From Thiocapsa sp. KS1 (GTDB lineage: Bacteria > Pseudomonadota > Gammaproteobacteria > Chromatiales > Chromatiaceae), in contig NZ_LN848257.1 of NCBI RefSeq assembly GCF_001499735.1, positions 3,918,808 to 3,982,807 on the forward strand: a stretch of DNA of 64,000 nt. The letters run 5' to 3'. Position 1 is the stretch's first letter. Every line of letters begins with the position of its first letter. The position numbers and the translations under genes are program-made. The notes under the pieces are model-generated. The model had not been told where the DNA came from. It saw nothing but the letters and a program-made list of their open reading frames with translations, and ran no database searches. Shown in pieces: positions 7,806-17,878 of the stretch.

Positions 7806-9382
7806 TGGCGCTCGCGATGGATCCCCATGCCTGGCAACTCGGCGATCTGTTGGACGGATTCGTCGGTGCGGGGGCGGTCGGCGATCGGCAGGTTGCGAGC
7901 CTGGCGTGCGACAGCCGCTCGGTGGGTCCGGGCGCGCTCTTTCTCGCCTGTCAGGGCGCCCGCACCCATGGCTTGAGTTTCGCCGAAGAGGCGCACCGTC
8001 GCGGGGCGTGCGCCATCCTGGCCGAGCTGGCCCCGGCCTGGTCGGCCGCCGACTTGGCCGATCTCCAAGCGCGCCTCGGCCTTCCGGTGATCGCGCTGGA
8101 AGGACTCGGTGCGCAGGTCAGCGCGATTGCGGATCGCTTCCTCGGCTCGCCGAGCGCACGTCTGGAGACCTTCGGCATTACGGGGAGCGTCGGCAAGACC
8201 AGCGTCGCGCACGCACTCGCGCAGGCCCTGGCCGTCGAGCTTCCCTGCGGTGTCATCGCCACGATCGGCCGCGGATTTCCCGGCGACCTCAAGGCTACGG
8301 CCGAGAAGGAGCCGGACGCTCTCGGGCTTCAGGAGACGCTGGAGAGCCTGCGCGCACGCGGCGCCAAGGCCGTGGCGTTGGAGATCTCTCCGCAGGCGCT
8401 CGAGCACTCGCGCGCGGCGGCGGTTCATTTCAGTCATGCCGTCTTCACCGGTCTGGCCGGCGCCGACCCGGAGCATGCCGGCGACGTCGCCGCGTCGACG
8501 GCCGCCGCCGAGGCAACACTGCGCCTCTTCAGGTGTCCGGATCTGATCTGGGCCGTCTTGAATCTGGATGACCCCTTCGCCGAGACCATCCTCGCTGCGT
8601 TGCCGTCCGGCGTCTGTGTGGCGGGCTTCGGGTCCGGGGCGAATCGCGCGGTGTCGGATCAGGTTCTGTCGGCCCGATGCGATATCCGCGTCTTCGCCCG
8701 CGAGATCGAACCCCTGGAACGGGGCTTGCGCCTCCGCGTGGTCTGCGAGACCCCGGAAGAGCACGCCGAGGTGGATCTCGACGTCGGTCTGATCGGCGCG
8801 TTCAACGCAGCCAATCTGCTTGCCGTCCTGGCCGTCCAGCTCTCGCGCGGTCGCCACCCCGAGCGCGCGGCGCGGGAGTTGAGCCGCATCCGCGGGGTAC
8901 CCGGACGGATGGAGTGCTTCGGCGGCGTGCAAGCGCCGCTGATCTTGGTCGACGAGGCCCGTACGCCGGCGGCACTCGAGCGAGCACTCTCGAGCTTACG
9001 CGAGCACAAGCCTCGTCGCCTCTTCACGGTCTTCGGCTGCGGCGGCGAGTGCGACCCCGCCATGCGACCTCTCATGGGGGCCATTGCCGAGCGTCTGAGC
9101 GACGGCCTGATCCTGACCGACGACAATCCCCGCGGCGAGCGCGGCGAGGCGATCATCGCGGACATCCTCGCGGGCGTGGCCGATCCGGATCGCGTGCGGG
9201 TCGAGCGCCAGCGCGGACTCGCGATCCGTATCGCGATTGCCCTCGCCGGTATCGGCGATGCCGTGCTCGTGGCCGGCAAAGGCCATGAGACGATTCAGGA
9301 CATGGGCGAGCTCAAGGTACGCTTCAGCGACCGTGCCCAGGTCGTCGAGGCCCTCCGCGAATGGCGAGAGGGACACCACTGA
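7802..9382 (+). CDS. murE: UDP-MurNAc-L-Ala-D-Glu:meso-diaminopimelate ligase MurE
   Basis: Adds the third peptide residue of the peptidoglycan precursor in the cytoplasm. The ATP-binding loop is GSVGKTS. The DNPR motif (TDDNPRGE), which recognises meso-diaminopimelate rather than lysine, is intact, and the C-terminal GKGHE motif is present. About 526 residues from the ATG at 7802, which overlaps the ftsI stop; the adjacent ATG at 7805 is equally possible. The frame is open further upstream within ftsI, but that part has no MurE similarity. Confidence 0.95.
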   Translation: MMALAMDPHAWQLGDLLDGFVGAGAVGDRQVASLACDSRSVGPGALFLACQGARTHGLSFAEEAHRRGACAILAELAPAWSAADLADLQARLGLPVIALEGLGAQVSAIADRFLGSPSARLETFGITGSVGKTSVAHALAQALAVELPCGVIATIGRGFPGDLKATAEKEPDALGLQETLESLRARGAKAVALEISPQALEHSRAAAVHFSHAVFTGLAGADPEHAGDVAASTAAAEATLRLFRCPDLIWAVLNLDDPFAETILAALPSGVCVAGFGSGANRAVSDQVLSARCDIRVFAREIEPLERGLRLRVVCETPEEHAEVDLDVGLIGAFNAANLLAVLAVQLSRGRHPERAARELSRIRGVPGRMECFGGVQAPLILVDEARTPAALERALSSLREHKPRRLFTVFGCGGECDPAMRPLMGAIAERLSDGLILTDDNPRGERGEAIIADILAGVADPDRVRVERQRGLAIRIAIALAGIGDAVLVAGKGHETIQDMGELKVRFSDRAQVVEALREWREGHH

Positions 9383-10740
9383 TGTGGTCCCTCGACGACG
9401 CCGTTTCCCGCGCCGGAGGCCGCCGCGCGGGCGCGGATTGCCGCTTCACCTCGGTCGGCACCGACAGCCGCGGGGATTGCGGCGGACAGCTCTTCGTCGC
9501 CCTGCGCGGCGAGCGCTTCGACGGGCATGCCTATGTCGCCGCCGCACGCGAGGCGGGTGCCGTCGCGGCGATGGTCGATCATCCGCTCCCGCTGGATCTG
9601 CCCCAATGGATCGTCGAGGACACCCGACTGGGCCTCGGACGTCTGGCGGGGGCTTGGCGCGACGACTTCCCCGGGCGAGTCGTCGCCATCACCGGGAGCA
9701 ACGGCAAGACCACGGTCAAGGAGATGGTCGCGGCCATTTTGGCGCAGGCGGGCAGCGTGCGTGCCACACGCGGCAATCTGAACAACGATATCGGGATGCC
9801 TCTAACCCTTTTGAGTGCCCGTGACGAAGACTTCCTGGTGCTCGAGATGGGTGCCAACCACCATGGCGAGATCGGCTACATGACCGACATCGCCCGCCCG
9901 GATGTCGCGCTGATCACCAATGCCGGACGCGCCCACCTGGAGGGCTTCGGCAGTGTCGACGGCGTTGCCCGCGCAAAGGGCGAGATTGCCCGCGGCCTGC
10001 CCCCCGACGGGGTCTTCGTGTTTGCCGGCGATGCGGTTTACGCCGATCTCTGGCGCGAATTGGCCGCGGGTCGCCGCGTCCTGACCTTCGGGCTCGAGGG
10101 CGATGCCGATCTTCGGGCCGATCGCTCGGCCATCCGGGTCGCGTGGACGGATGCCGGTTTCACGACGACGGTCGTCGCACAACACAACGGCCACGAGATC
10201 CCGATCACCCTGCGTCTGGCCGGCGAGCACAACGCCCGCAATGCCTTGGCCGCGGCTGCGACGGCGCTTGCGCTGGGGATCGATCCCGATGCGATCCGGG
10301 CGGGCCTCGCGACGCTGACGCCTGTGAAGGGTCGACTCTGTCCCCGTCGCTGCGGCTCGGCAGGCGTGATCGACGACACCTACAACGCCAATCCCGAGTC
10401 GATCGCGGCTGCGATCCAGGTCCTGGCCGGTCTGTCCGGGCGGCGCTGGTTGATCTTGGGCGACTTGGGCGAGCTGGGTCCGCAGGCCGAGGCGTTGCAC
10501 CGGGAGATCGGGGATGTGGCGCGCTCGGCCGGCGTGGAGCGCCTTTTCAGCGTCGGCACGCTCAGCGCGGCCGCGACGGCTGCCTTCGGGGCCGGCGCAT
10601 GTCATTTCGCGGACCAGAACGCCTTGGTCGAGGCACTGCGCGCGGAGCTCGGCGCGGATGATCGGGTCTTGGTCAAGGGCTCTCGATCCGCGCGGATGGA
10701 ATATGTTGTCGAGGCGCTCTGCGCAGAGGGGGATGTTTAG
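9382..10740 (+). CDS. murF: UDP-MurNAc-tripeptide:D-Ala-D-Ala ligase MurF
   Basis: Adds D-Ala-D-Ala to complete the UDP-MurNAc-pentapeptide. Features in order: N-terminal substrate domain (DSRGDCGGQLFVAL), ATP loop GSNGKTTVKEM, LEMGANHHGEI, HNARNALAA, DDTYNANP and a C-terminal GSRSARME motif. I take the ATG at 9382 (MWSLDDAVS), which overlaps the murE stop by one base and has GAGAGGG upstream; the ATG at 9361 would add seven residues. About 452 residues, normal for MurF. Confidence 0.95.
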   Translation: MWSLDDAVSRAGGRRAGADCRFTSVGTDSRGDCGGQLFVALRGERFDGHAYVAAAREAGAVAAMVDHPLPLDLPQWIVEDTRLGLGRLAGAWRDDFPGRVVAITGSNGKTTVKEMVAAILAQAGSVRATRGNLNNDIGMPLTLLSARDEDFLVLEMGANHHGEIGYMTDIARPDVALITNAGRAHLEGFGSVDGVARAKGEIARGLPPDGVFVFAGDAVYADLWRELAAGRRVLTFGLEGDADLRADRSAIRVAWTDAGFTTTVVAQHNGHEIPITLRLAGEHNARNALAAAATALALGIDPDAIRAGLATLTPVKGRLCPRRCGSAGVIDDTYNANPESIAAAIQVLAGLSGRRWLILGDLGELGPQAEALHREIGDVARSAGVERLFSVGTLSAAATAAFGAGACHFADQNALVEALRAELGADDRVLVKGSRSARMEYVVEALCAEGDV

Positions 10741-11823
10741 GTGTTGCTTTATCTGGCCGAATGGCTGTCACAGTTTCAGACCGGGTTCAATGTCTTCCGG
10801 TACCTGACCCTGCGCGCGATCATGGGCGTGCTTACGGCGCTCGCGATCGCTCTGCTCGTCGGCCGGCCGATGATCACCCGTCTGCGCGCCTACAAGGTCG
10901 GTCAGATGGTGCGCGACGACGGCCCGCAGAGCCATCTTTCCAAGGCCGGCACGCCGACCATGGGCGGTGCGCTCATCCTGGTGGCAGTCGGCATCAGCAC
11001 CCTGCTTTGGGCCGATCTCGACAATCGCTATGTCTGGATCGTGCTCTTGACCACGCTTGCGTTCGGCGTGATCGGACTCGTCGACGACTACAAGAAGCTG
11101 GTGCTCCGCAACCCGCGCGGATTGGCGGCGCGCTGGAAGTATCTTTGGCAGACGGTCGCGGGCTTTGCCGCGGCAATCGCCCTGTACGCGACGGCCGGGT
11201 CTCCCGCCGAGACCGAGCTGCTGATCCCCTATCTGAAGGACGTTTCGATCCAGCTCGGTCCCTGGTTCATCCTGCTGACCTATTTCGTGATCGTCGGGGC
11301 CAGCAACGCGGTGAATCTGACCGATGGTCTGGACGGCCTCGCCGTCATGCCGACGGTCCTGGTGGCCGGCGCCCTGGCGGTCTTCGTCTACGCCGCCGGC
11401 CATGGCCCGATCGCCAACTATCTCCTGATCCCGCACATCCCGGAGGTCGGGGAGCTGGTGGTCTTCTGCGGCGCCTTGGTGGGTGCGGGGCTCGGGTTTC
11501 TCTGGTTCAACGCCTATCCGGCCCAGGTCTTCATGGGCGACGTGGGTGCCTTGGCGCTGGGCGCCGCACTCGGCGTGGTGGCCGTGGCGGCGCGCCAGGA
11601 GCTGGTGCTCTTCGTCATGGGCGGTGTCTTCGTGGTCGAGACCATCTCGGTGATGATGCAGGTGATGTCCTTCAAGCTCACCGGCAAGCGCATCTTTCGG
11701 ATGGCGCCGATCCATCATCATTTCGAGCTGAAGGGTTGGCCCGAGCCACGGGTCATCGTGCGTTTCTGGATCGTGACCGTGGTCCTGGTGTTGGTCGGGC
11801 TGGCGAGTTTGAAGATCCGGTAA
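10741..11823 (+). CDS. mraY: Phospho-N-acetylmuramoyl-pentapeptide-transferase MraY
   Basis: Integral membrane enzyme that transfers phospho-MurNAc-pentapeptide to undecaprenyl phosphate, making lipid I. It has 360 residues, the same length as E. coli MraY, and about ten membrane helices. Conserved motifs: GTPTMGG, the Asp pair in [30 protein letters not shown] and the HHHFELKGW signature near the C-terminus. GTG start immediately after the murF stop. A 113-bp gap follows before murD, the only sizeable gap in the mra part of the cluster. Confidence 0.96.
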   Translation: MLLYLAEWLSQFQTGFNVFRYLTLRAIMGVLTALAIALLVGRPMITRLRAYKVGQMVRDDGPQSHLSKAGTPTMGGALILVAVGISTLLWADLDNRYVWIVLLTTLAFGVIGLVDDYKKLVLRNPRGLAARWKYLWQTVAGFAAAIALYATAGSPAETELLIPYLKDVSIQLGPWFILLTYFVIVGASNAVNLTDGLDGLAVMPTVLVAGALAVFVYAAGHGPIANYLLIPHIPEVGELVVFCGALVGAGLGFLWFNAYPAQVFMGDVGALALGAALGVVAVAARQELVLFVMGGVFVVETISVMMQVMSFKLTGKRIFRMAPIHHHFELKGWPEPRVIVRFWIVTVVLVLVGLASLKIR

Positions 11824-11874
11824 GCGCGGCGACAGGTTTTTTGGTTCGGACAGGCTTTGATTCGACGGGGGGGG

Positions 11875-11940
11875 ATGAAAGCGATCGACATGGACATCCG
11901 CGGCACCGGTTCGCGCATGTCTTGCGGGAGCGGCCGATGA
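11875..11940 (+). CDS. Possible 21-codon leader ORF coupled to murD
   Basis: In the mraY-murD gap an ATG at 11875 follows a run of eight G (11867-11874) that could act as a very strong Shine-Dalgarno. The frame encodes 21 residues beginning MKAIDMDIRG and stops at TGA 11938-11940, overlapping the murD ATG in the same ATGA pattern used by the neighbouring gene pairs. It resembles no known protein. It may serve only to deliver ribosomes to murD, or be chance: the G-run sits close to the ATG and in GC-rich DNA such short frames are common. Confidence 0.3.
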   Translation: MKAIDMDIRGTGSRMSCGSGR

Positions 11941-13289
11941 GCACGCTGTCGGATGCTGCGAAGACCCTGGTGGTCGGGCTCGGCAAGACAGGGCTTTCGT
12001 GCGCCCGCTATCTGCGTTCGCAAGGCATCTTGACGGCCGTGACGGACTCGCGCGCGAATCCGCCCGGTTTGCGGCAGCTGCGCGACGAGATGCCGGAGGT
12101 CGCGGTCTTCGTCGGCGGCTTCGAGCCCGAGGTCTTCGCCGCTGCCGCCCGTTTGGTCGTCAGCCCAGGCGTGCCCGTCGCCGAGCCCTTGATTCAGGAT
12201 GCGATCGCACGCGGCGTCGAGGTGATCGGCGACGTGGAGCTGCTCGCACGGGCCGCGCAGGCGCCGATTTGCGCCATCACCGGATCCAACGGCAAGAGCA
12301 CGGTCACGACCCTGGTCGGGCAGATGGCCGCGGCGGCCGGGCAGCGCGTGGCCGTCGGCGGGAATTTGGGGGAGCCGGCACTGGATCTGCTCGATGCCTC
12401 GGTCGAGCGCTATGTCCTGGAGCTTTCGAGCTTCCAGCTGGAGACGACCTTCGGCCTGCGCGCCGATGTGGCGGTCGTGCTCAATGTCTCTGCCGATCAC
12501 ATGGACCGCTACCCGGATCTGGACGCCTATGCGCAGACCAAGGCGCGTATCTACCGCGACGCGCGGGTTGCCGTCGTGAATCGCGACGATCCGATCGTCG
12601 CGGCCATGCCTCGGGATGCTGCCATCGAGATCGGCTTCACCCTCGGCGAGCCGACGGGGAGCGACTTCGGGCTGCGCATCCATGAGGGAGCGGTTTGGAT
12701 CTGCAGCGGGCAGGAGCCCATCCTGCCGACCTCCGAGGTCCGCATCGCCGGGATGCACAACCTGGCGAACGCACTCGCGGCCTTGGCGCTGATCGCCGGA
12801 TGCGGTCTGCCGATCGGGCCGGCCTGCGATGTCCTGCGTCGCTTCGGCGGACTGCCGCATCGCAGCGAGCTGGTTGCCGAGCGCGACGGCGTGCGCTGGT
12901 ACGACGACTCCAAGGGCACCAATCCGGGGGCGACCGTCGCGGCGCTCGAAGGTTTGGTTCCTCCGGGAAGCAGCGGTCTCGCGGTGCTGATCGCCGGCGG
13001 CGACGGCAAGGGTGCCGACTTTGCGCCGCTGCGTCCCGCGGTCAAGCGCGCCGCGCGCGCCGTGGTGTTGATCGGACGGGATGCCGGATTGATTGCTCGG
13101 GCGTTGGACGGCGAGGTCCCCTTGGTGGAGGCCGCAAGCATGCAGGACGCGGTCGCTCGGGCGGCGACGATCGCCCGGCCCGGCGACACCGTCCTGCTCT
13201 CGCCGGCCTGTGCCAGCTTCGACATGTTCGACAGCTACGAGCACCGCGGGCGGGTCTTCGCCGAGGCGGTGCGGGGGCTCGGGACATGA
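11937..13289 (+). CDS. murD: UDP-N-acetylmuramoyl-L-alanine:D-glutamate ligase MurD
   Basis: Adds D-glutamate to UDP-MurNAc-L-Ala. The N-terminal Rossmann-like segment VVGLGKTGLSCARYL binds the uracil moiety. ATP loop GSNGKSTVTTL, LELSSFQLE, LNVSADHMDRY, GMHNLANALAA, YDDSKGTNPGAT and LLSPACASFDMFDSYEHRG are all intact. About 450 residues. The start is the ATG at 11937, with GGGAG five bases upstream; the frame is open back into mraY but that part is not MurD-like. ATGA overlap with ftsW. Confidence 0.95.
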   Translation: MSTLSDAAKTLVVGLGKTGLSCARYLRSQGILTAVTDSRANPPGLRQLRDEMPEVAVFVGGFEPEVFAAAARLVVSPGVPVAEPLIQDAIARGVEVIGDVELLARAAQAPICAITGSNGKSTVTTLVGQMAAAAGQRVAVGGNLGEPALDLLDASVERYVLELSSFQLETTFGLRADVAVVLNVSADHMDRYPDLDAYAQTKARIYRDARVAVVNRDDPIVAAMPRDAAIEIGFTLGEPTGSDFGLRIHEGAVWICSGQEPILPTSEVRIAGMHNLANALAALALIAGCGLPIGPACDVLRRFGGLPHRSELVAERDGVRWYDDSKGTNPGATVAALEGLVPPGSSGLAVLIAGGDGKGADFAPLRPAVKRAARAVVLIGRDAGLIARALDGEVPLVEAASMQDAVARAATIARPGDTVLLSPACASFDMFDSYEHRGRVFAEAVRGLGT

Positions 13290-14500
13290 CGGTCGCTGCG
13301 CGTCAGGTTCGCGGCAATCCGGCACGCAACAGACAGCGCCGCCGCGAGCGCTCGGTCGCTCCCGTGGACTATGCCTTGTTGGTCTGTGCACTGGGATTGG
13401 TTGCGTTCGGCTTCGTGATGGTGTCCTCGGCGTCGATGTCGATCGCGTCCACGTGCTGCGACGATCCCTTTTACTACGTGACGCGCCATGGCCTTGCACT
13501 CGGGCTTGCCCTGACCGGGGCGGTCCTGGCCTACAACGTGCCGCTCGATTGGTGGGAGCGCGGCGGTGTGTGGCTCTTCCTGCTCGGTCTGGTCTCGCTC
13601 GTCCTGGTGCTGGTGCCGGGCGTGGGACGCGAGGTCAACGGTGCGACGCGCTGGATCCCGTTGGGCCCGCTGAACGTCCAGCCCTCCGAGCTGGTGAAGC
13701 TGTTCGCCACCATCTATGTGTCGGGCTATCTGGTGCGTCATGCCGACGACGTGGTCAACCGGATCTCGGGATTCATCCGGCCCATGATCCTGATCGGAAT
13801 CGCCGGCGCACTGATCCTTCAGCAGCCCGATTTCGGAACGACGGCGGTCATGCTGGCGACCGTCATGGGTCTGCTGTTTTTGGGCGGTGTCAGCCTTATG
13901 CCCTTCGTGGTCCTGTTTTTGGTGGTGGCTGCCGGGCTCTTGGTGCTGGTCGTGATCTCGCCTTATCGCTTGCAGCGGGTCACCTCCTTCCTCGATCCCT
14001 TTCAGGACCCCTTCAATACGGGTTATCAGCTGAGCCAAGCCTTGATCGCCTTCGGCCGGGGCGAGTGGCTCGGTGTCGGACTGGGCAACGGGATCCAGAA
14101 GCAGTTCTTTCTCCCCGAGGCCCATACCGACTTTCTCGCTTCGGTTATCGGCGAAGAGCTGGGGCTGGTCGGGATGCTGGCCCTGATCGCGGCATTCGCC
14201 TTCTTGACGTGGCGGGCCTTCTCCATCGGGGCGCGTGCGCAAGCCGTCGGTAAGCATTTTGCGGCCTATGTCGCGCAAGGGATCGGCCTGGGCCTGGGTC
14301 TGCAGGCCTTCGTCAATATCGGTGTGAATGTCGGGATGCTGCCGACCAAGGGACTGACCCTGCCTTTCATGAGCTACGGGAGCAACAGTCTGATCGCCGC
14401 CTGCATGGCGATCGCCATCCTCCTGCGGATCGATGCGACGGTCCGCCGGATCCAGGCCGAGGATCGACCGGAACGGGGGCAGCCGTGGGTGCGAGCGTAG
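13286..14500 (+). CDS. ftsW: Septal peptidoglycan glycosyltransferase FtsW
   Basis: SEDS-family membrane protein that polymerises lipid II at the septum together with FtsI. About 404 residues: a basic N-terminus ([10 protein letters not shown]), then about ten membrane helices. Family signatures: [25 protein letters not shown] (catalytic-region loop), [40 protein letters not shown] and [11 protein letters not shown], where most relatives have SYGGSS. It starts in an ATGA overlap with murD and overlaps murG by 16 bp. Confidence 0.95.
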   Translation: MTVAARQVRGNPARNRQRRRERSVAPVDYALLVCALGLVAFGFVMVSSASMSIASTCCDDPFYYVTRHGLALGLALTGAVLAYNVPLDWWERGGVWLFLLGLVSLVLVLVPGVGREVNGATRWIPLGPLNVQPSELVKLFATIYVSGYLVRHADDVVNRISGFIRPMILIGIAGALILQQPDFGTTAVMLATVMGLLFLGGVSLMPFVVLFLVVAAGLLVLVVISPYRLQRVTSFLDPFQDPFNTGYQLSQALIAFGRGEWLGVGLGNGIQKQFFLPEAHTDFLASVIGEELGLVGMLALIAAFAFLTWRAFSIGARAQAVGKHFAAYVAQGIGLGLGLQAFVNIGVNVGMLPTKGLTLPFMSYGSNSLIAACMAIAILLRIDATVRRIQAEDRPERGQPWVRA

Positions 14501-15579
14501 CCATCATGGCCGGCGGTACCGGCGGGCATGTCTTTCCCGCACTGGCGGTTGCCGAGCGTCTGCGCGAGCAGGGCGTGGGCGTCTTCTGGATCGGCACGCG
14601 TCGCGGGATGGAGTCGCGTCTGGTGCCCGAGCACGGCTTGGAGATGGAGTGGATCCGCATCGAAGGGTTGCGCGGCAAGGGGATTGCCCAGATCCTCGGC
14701 GCCCCGTTCAAGATCGCGGTTGCCTTCCGGCAGGCTTCACGGATCCTGCGCCGACGTCGTCCCGCGGTGGTCTTGGGTATGGGTGGGTTCGCCTCCGGCC
14801 CCGGCGGGTTGGCTGCTCGCGTGTTGGGGTTGCCGCTGGTGATCCACGAGCAGAACTTCGTGCCCGGCATGACCAATCAATGGCTGGCGCGGATTGCGAC
14901 CCGGGTGTTCGAGGCCTTTCCCGGGAGTTTTCCGAACGCACGCGGTGCGCAGGCCTGCGGCAATCCGGTGCGCCGCGCCATCGTCGATCTGCCGACACCG
15001 CGCGAGCGTCTGGTCCGACGCCAAGCCGAGGGCTCGGTCGAGCCGGCTCGTCTGCTGATTTTGGGCGGTTCGCTCGGGGCGCAGGTCCTCAACGAGATGG
15101 TCCCCGCCGCGCTGGCGGCACTGCCGGCGGAGCGGCGTCCGCGCGTGCGTCACCAAGCCGGCGAGCGCACGCTCGACACCGCGCGTGCGGCCTATCGTGC
15201 CGCCGGTGTCGAGGCGGAGGTCACCCCCTTTATCGCGGACATGGCCGAGGCCTACGGCTGGGCGGACCTGGTCGTCTGCCGGGCCGGAGCGCTCACGGTC
15301 TCGGAGCTGGCTGCGGCCGGCGTCGCCTCGGTGCTGGTGCCTTATCCATTCGCGGTCGACGACCATCAGGTCGGCAACGCCCGTTATCTGGCCGATGCCG
15401 GCGCGGCTCGGCTCGTGATCCAGCGCGATCTCACGATTCCCGGGTTGACCACGCTGCTCGAAGAGCTGCTCGGCGATCGCGCGGCCTTGCTGGCGATGGG
15501 CGAGGCTGCACGCCTGCGTGCCCGCAGCGATGCGGCGGACCGCATCGCCGATGTCTGTCTGGAGCTTGCCCGCCGATGA
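14485..15579 (+). CDS. murG: UDP-GlcNAc:lipid I N-acetylglucosaminyltransferase MurG
   Basis: Peripheral inner-membrane GT-B enzyme that converts lipid I to lipid II. The N-terminal glycine-rich loop [17 protein letters not shown] is at residues 8-24. The central [11 protein letters not shown] loop and the donor-site stretch [19 protein letters not shown] are present, followed by [15 protein letters not shown]. 364 residues. The GTG start lies inside the end of ftsW, which is common for this gene pair. Confidence 0.96.
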   Translation: MGASVAIMAGGTGGHVFPALAVAERLREQGVGVFWIGTRRGMESRLVPEHGLEMEWIRIEGLRGKGIAQILGAPFKIAVAFRQASRILRRRRPAVVLGMGGFASGPGGLAARVLGLPLVIHEQNFVPGMTNQWLARIATRVFEAFPGSFPNARGAQACGNPVRRAIVDLPTPRERLVRRQAEGSVEPARLLILGGSLGAQVLNEMVPAALAALPAERRPRVRHQAGERTLDTARAAYRAAGVEAEVTPFIADMAEAYGWADLVVCRAGALTVSELAAAGVASVLVPYPFAVDDHQVGNARYLADAGAARLVIQRDLTIPGLTTLLEELLGDRAALLAMGEAARLRARSDAADRIADVCLELARR

Positions 15580-17006
15580 ATGCACATCTTCAACACACCG
15601 CAGCCCGGATGGGGCGCGTTCGCCGACTCCACTTCGTGGGGATCGGCGGCTCCGGGATGAGCGGCATCGCCGAGCTGATGGCCAATCTGGGCTACGAGGT
15701 CGCGGGGTCGGATCTGCGCGAGAGCGATACGACGCGGCGCCTCAAGGGTTTGGGTGTGGAGATCTTCATCGGTCACCGGGCCGAGCAGGTCGCGGATGCG
15801 GACGCCGTCGTGGTGTCGAGCGCGATCGACGAGACCAACCCCGAGATCCAAGGAGCTAGAGCCGGGCGCATCCCGATCGTGCGTCGTGCGGAGATGTTGG
15901 CCGAGCTGATGCGTTTCTACTACGGTGTCGCTGTGGCTGGTACACACGGCAAGACCACGACCACTAGCCTGGTCGCGAGCATCCTGGCCGAGGGCGGGCT
16001 CGACCCGACCTTCGTGATCGGCGGTCGGCTCAACAGCGCGGGTGCCAATGCCAAGCTGGGGACGACCAAATATCTGGTCGCCGAGGCCGACGAGAGCGAC
16101 GCCTCCTTCCTCTATCTACAGCCCATGATCTCGATCGTCACCAATATCGATGCCGATCACATGCGCACCTACGGCAACGACTTCAATCGGTTGCGCAGCA
16201 CCTTCATGGAGTTCCTGCACCACCTGCCCTTCTACGGGCTTGCGGTGCTTTGTATCGACGACGACGAGATACGCGCCCTGATCGAGACGGTGCCGCGCCC
16301 GGTGCGGACCTACGGCACGCGTCCGGAGGCCGACGTGCGCGCGGTCGAGATCCGGCAGGACGGTATGCGCACCCGTTTCCGCGTCGAGGCGCGGGACCTT
16401 GAATCCCCGCTGGAGATCGATCTGAACCTGCCCGGTCGGCACAACGTGCTGAACGCGCTGGCCGCCATCAGCGTCGCGCTCGAGCTGGGTGTCGAGGAGG
16501 AGGCGATCGCGCGCGCCCTGTCCCGGTTCGAAGGGGTCGGGCGTCGCTTCATGATGAGCGAGCTGACCGACATGCGCGGTCGCCGATTGCTCTTGGTCGA
16601 CGACTACGGGCACCACCCGCGCGAGATCGCGGCCACCTTGGCGGCCGCGCGCGCAGGATGGCCCGGACGCCGACTGGTCCTGGTCTTCCAACCCCATCGA
16701 TACACGCGGACGCAGGAGCAGTTCGAGGACTTCGTGGCGGTTCTGTCGAGCCCGGACGCGCTGGTCTTGTGCGAGGTCTACCCGGCCGGCGAGGCACCGA
16801 TCGCGGGTGCCGACGGGCGTGCGTTGAGCCGTGCAATCCGCGCGCGCGGCGAGCTGGATCCGGTCTTCGCACAGGGTATCGACGAGGTGCCGGGTCTCTT
16901 GGACAACCTGGTGCTCGACGGCGACATGGTGCTGGTGATGGGTGCCGGCGACATCGGCGGCCTGGCGGCGCGTCTGCCGAGCCTGATGGTCCGGTCGGAG
17001 GCATGA
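15576..17006 (+). CDS. murC: UDP-N-acetylmuramate:L-alanine ligase MurC
   Basis: Starts the stem peptide by adding L-Ala to UDP-MurNAc. [17 protein letters not shown] forms the nucleotide-sugar site; [11 protein letters not shown] is the ATP loop. [46 protein letters not shown] and FQPHRYTRT are all classical MurC motifs. About 476 residues from the ATG at 15576 (ATGA overlap with murG). The stop overlaps murB in ATGATG. Confidence 0.96.
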   Translation: MNAHLQHTAARMGRVRRLHFVGIGGSGMSGIAELMANLGYEVAGSDLRESDTTRRLKGLGVEIFIGHRAEQVADADAVVVSSAIDETNPEIQGARAGRIPIVRRAEMLAELMRFYYGVAVAGTHGKTTTTSLVASILAEGGLDPTFVIGGRLNSAGANAKLGTTKYLVAEADESDASFLYLQPMISIVTNIDADHMRTYGNDFNRLRSTFMEFLHHLPFYGLAVLCIDDDEIRALIETVPRPVRTYGTRPEADVRAVEIRQDGMRTRFRVEARDLESPLEIDLNLPGRHNVLNALAAISVALELGVEEEAIARALSRFEGVGRRFMMSELTDMRGRRLLLVDDYGHHPREIAATLAAARAGWPGRRLVLVFQPHRYTRTQEQFEDFVAVLSSPDALVLCEVYPAGEAPIAGADGRALSRAIRARGELDPVFAQGIDEVPGLLDNLVLDGDMVLVMGAGDIGGLAARLPSLMVRSEA

Positions 17007-17878
17007 TGGGCGAGCTGCGCGAGCGCGAGCCGCTTTCCCGCCACACCAGTTGGCGGGTCGGTGGACCTGCGCGCCGCTTCTATCGGCCGTCGGACGCGGA
17101 GGATCTGGCCGCCTTCCTGGCGCGGCTCGATCCGCAGGAGCCGCTCTTGTGGCTCGGGCTCGGGAGCAATCTGCTCGTGGACGACGCCGGTTTTCCCGGC
17201 ACCGTGATCCAGACCCAGGCATGTTTGACCCGTCTGGAGCGAAGGGGTGCGACCGGGATCTATGCCGAATCCGGTGTCTCCTGCGCCAAGGTGGCGCGTT
17301 TCGCCGCGCGGCACGATCTGGTCGGGTGCGAGTTTCTCGCCGGAATCCCCGGCACCATGGGGGGTGCGCTGGCCATGAATGCGGGCGCCTGGGGCGGCGA
17401 GACCTGGGCGCATGTGGTCTCGGTACGGACCATCGATCGTGTCGGTCGGATTCGCGAACGGGTGCCGGGGGATTTCTCGATCGGCTACCGCGAGGTCCTC
17501 GGGCCGCCCGGCGAGTGGTTTTTGGACGCCGAGCTCGGGCTTGCGCCCGGCGACGGCAAGGCGGGGATGGCACGGATCCGCGAGCTGCTCGACCGGCGTG
17601 CGCAGACGCAGCCCGTGGGACTTCCGAGCTGCGGGTCGGTGTTCCGCAATCCTCCGGGCGATCATGCCGCACGCCTGATCGAGGCGGAGGGGCTCAAGGG
17701 TTATCGGATCGGCGGTGCTCAGGTGTCCGAAAAGCACGCGAATTTCATCATCAATACGGGCGAGGCCAGTGCCGCGGACATCCGCGAGCTGATCGAGCTG
17801 GTACAGCACCGGGTCGAGGGCGCTACCGGCATCAGGTTGGTGCCCGAGGTCAAACGAATCGCCGGAGAGCATCCATGA
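17003..17878 (+). CDS. murB: UDP-N-acetylenolpyruvoylglucosamine reductase MurB (short form)
   Basis: FAD enzyme that reduces UDP-GlcNAc-enolpyruvate to UDP-MurNAc with NADPH. Motifs: [30 protein letters not shown] (FAD), [24 protein letters not shown], the active-site serine region [10 protein letters not shown], and [24 protein letters not shown]. At 291 residues it is clearly shorter than E. coli MurB (342) and looks like the type II form typical of Gram-positives. Location in the dcw cluster between murC and ddl also differs from E. coli, where murB lies elsewhere. ATGA overlaps on both sides. Confidence 0.94.
   Translation: MMGELREREPLSRHTSWRVGGPARRFYRPSDAEDLAAFLARLDPQEPLLWLGLGSNLLVDDAGFPGTVIQTQACLTRLERRGATGIYAESGVSCAKVARFAARHDLVGCEFLAGIPGTMGGALAMNAGAWGGETWAHVVSVRTIDRVGRIRERVPGDFSIGYREVLGPPGEWFLDAELGLAPGDGKAGMARIRELLDRRAQTQPVGLPSCGSVFRNPPGDHAARLIEAEGLKGYRIGGAQVSEKHANFIINTGEASAADIRELIELVQHRVEGATGIRLVPEVKRIAGEHP

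Noticed and set aside
10761..13289. Single 842-codon frame running from mraY into murD
   Set aside because: The first part is an out-of-frame reading of mraY with Arg/Gly-rich nonsense sequence; only the part from 11937 is MurD.
11718..13499. 593-codon minus-strand frame opposite murD
   Set aside because: Shadow of murD on the other strand; no ribosome site and no protein-like motifs.
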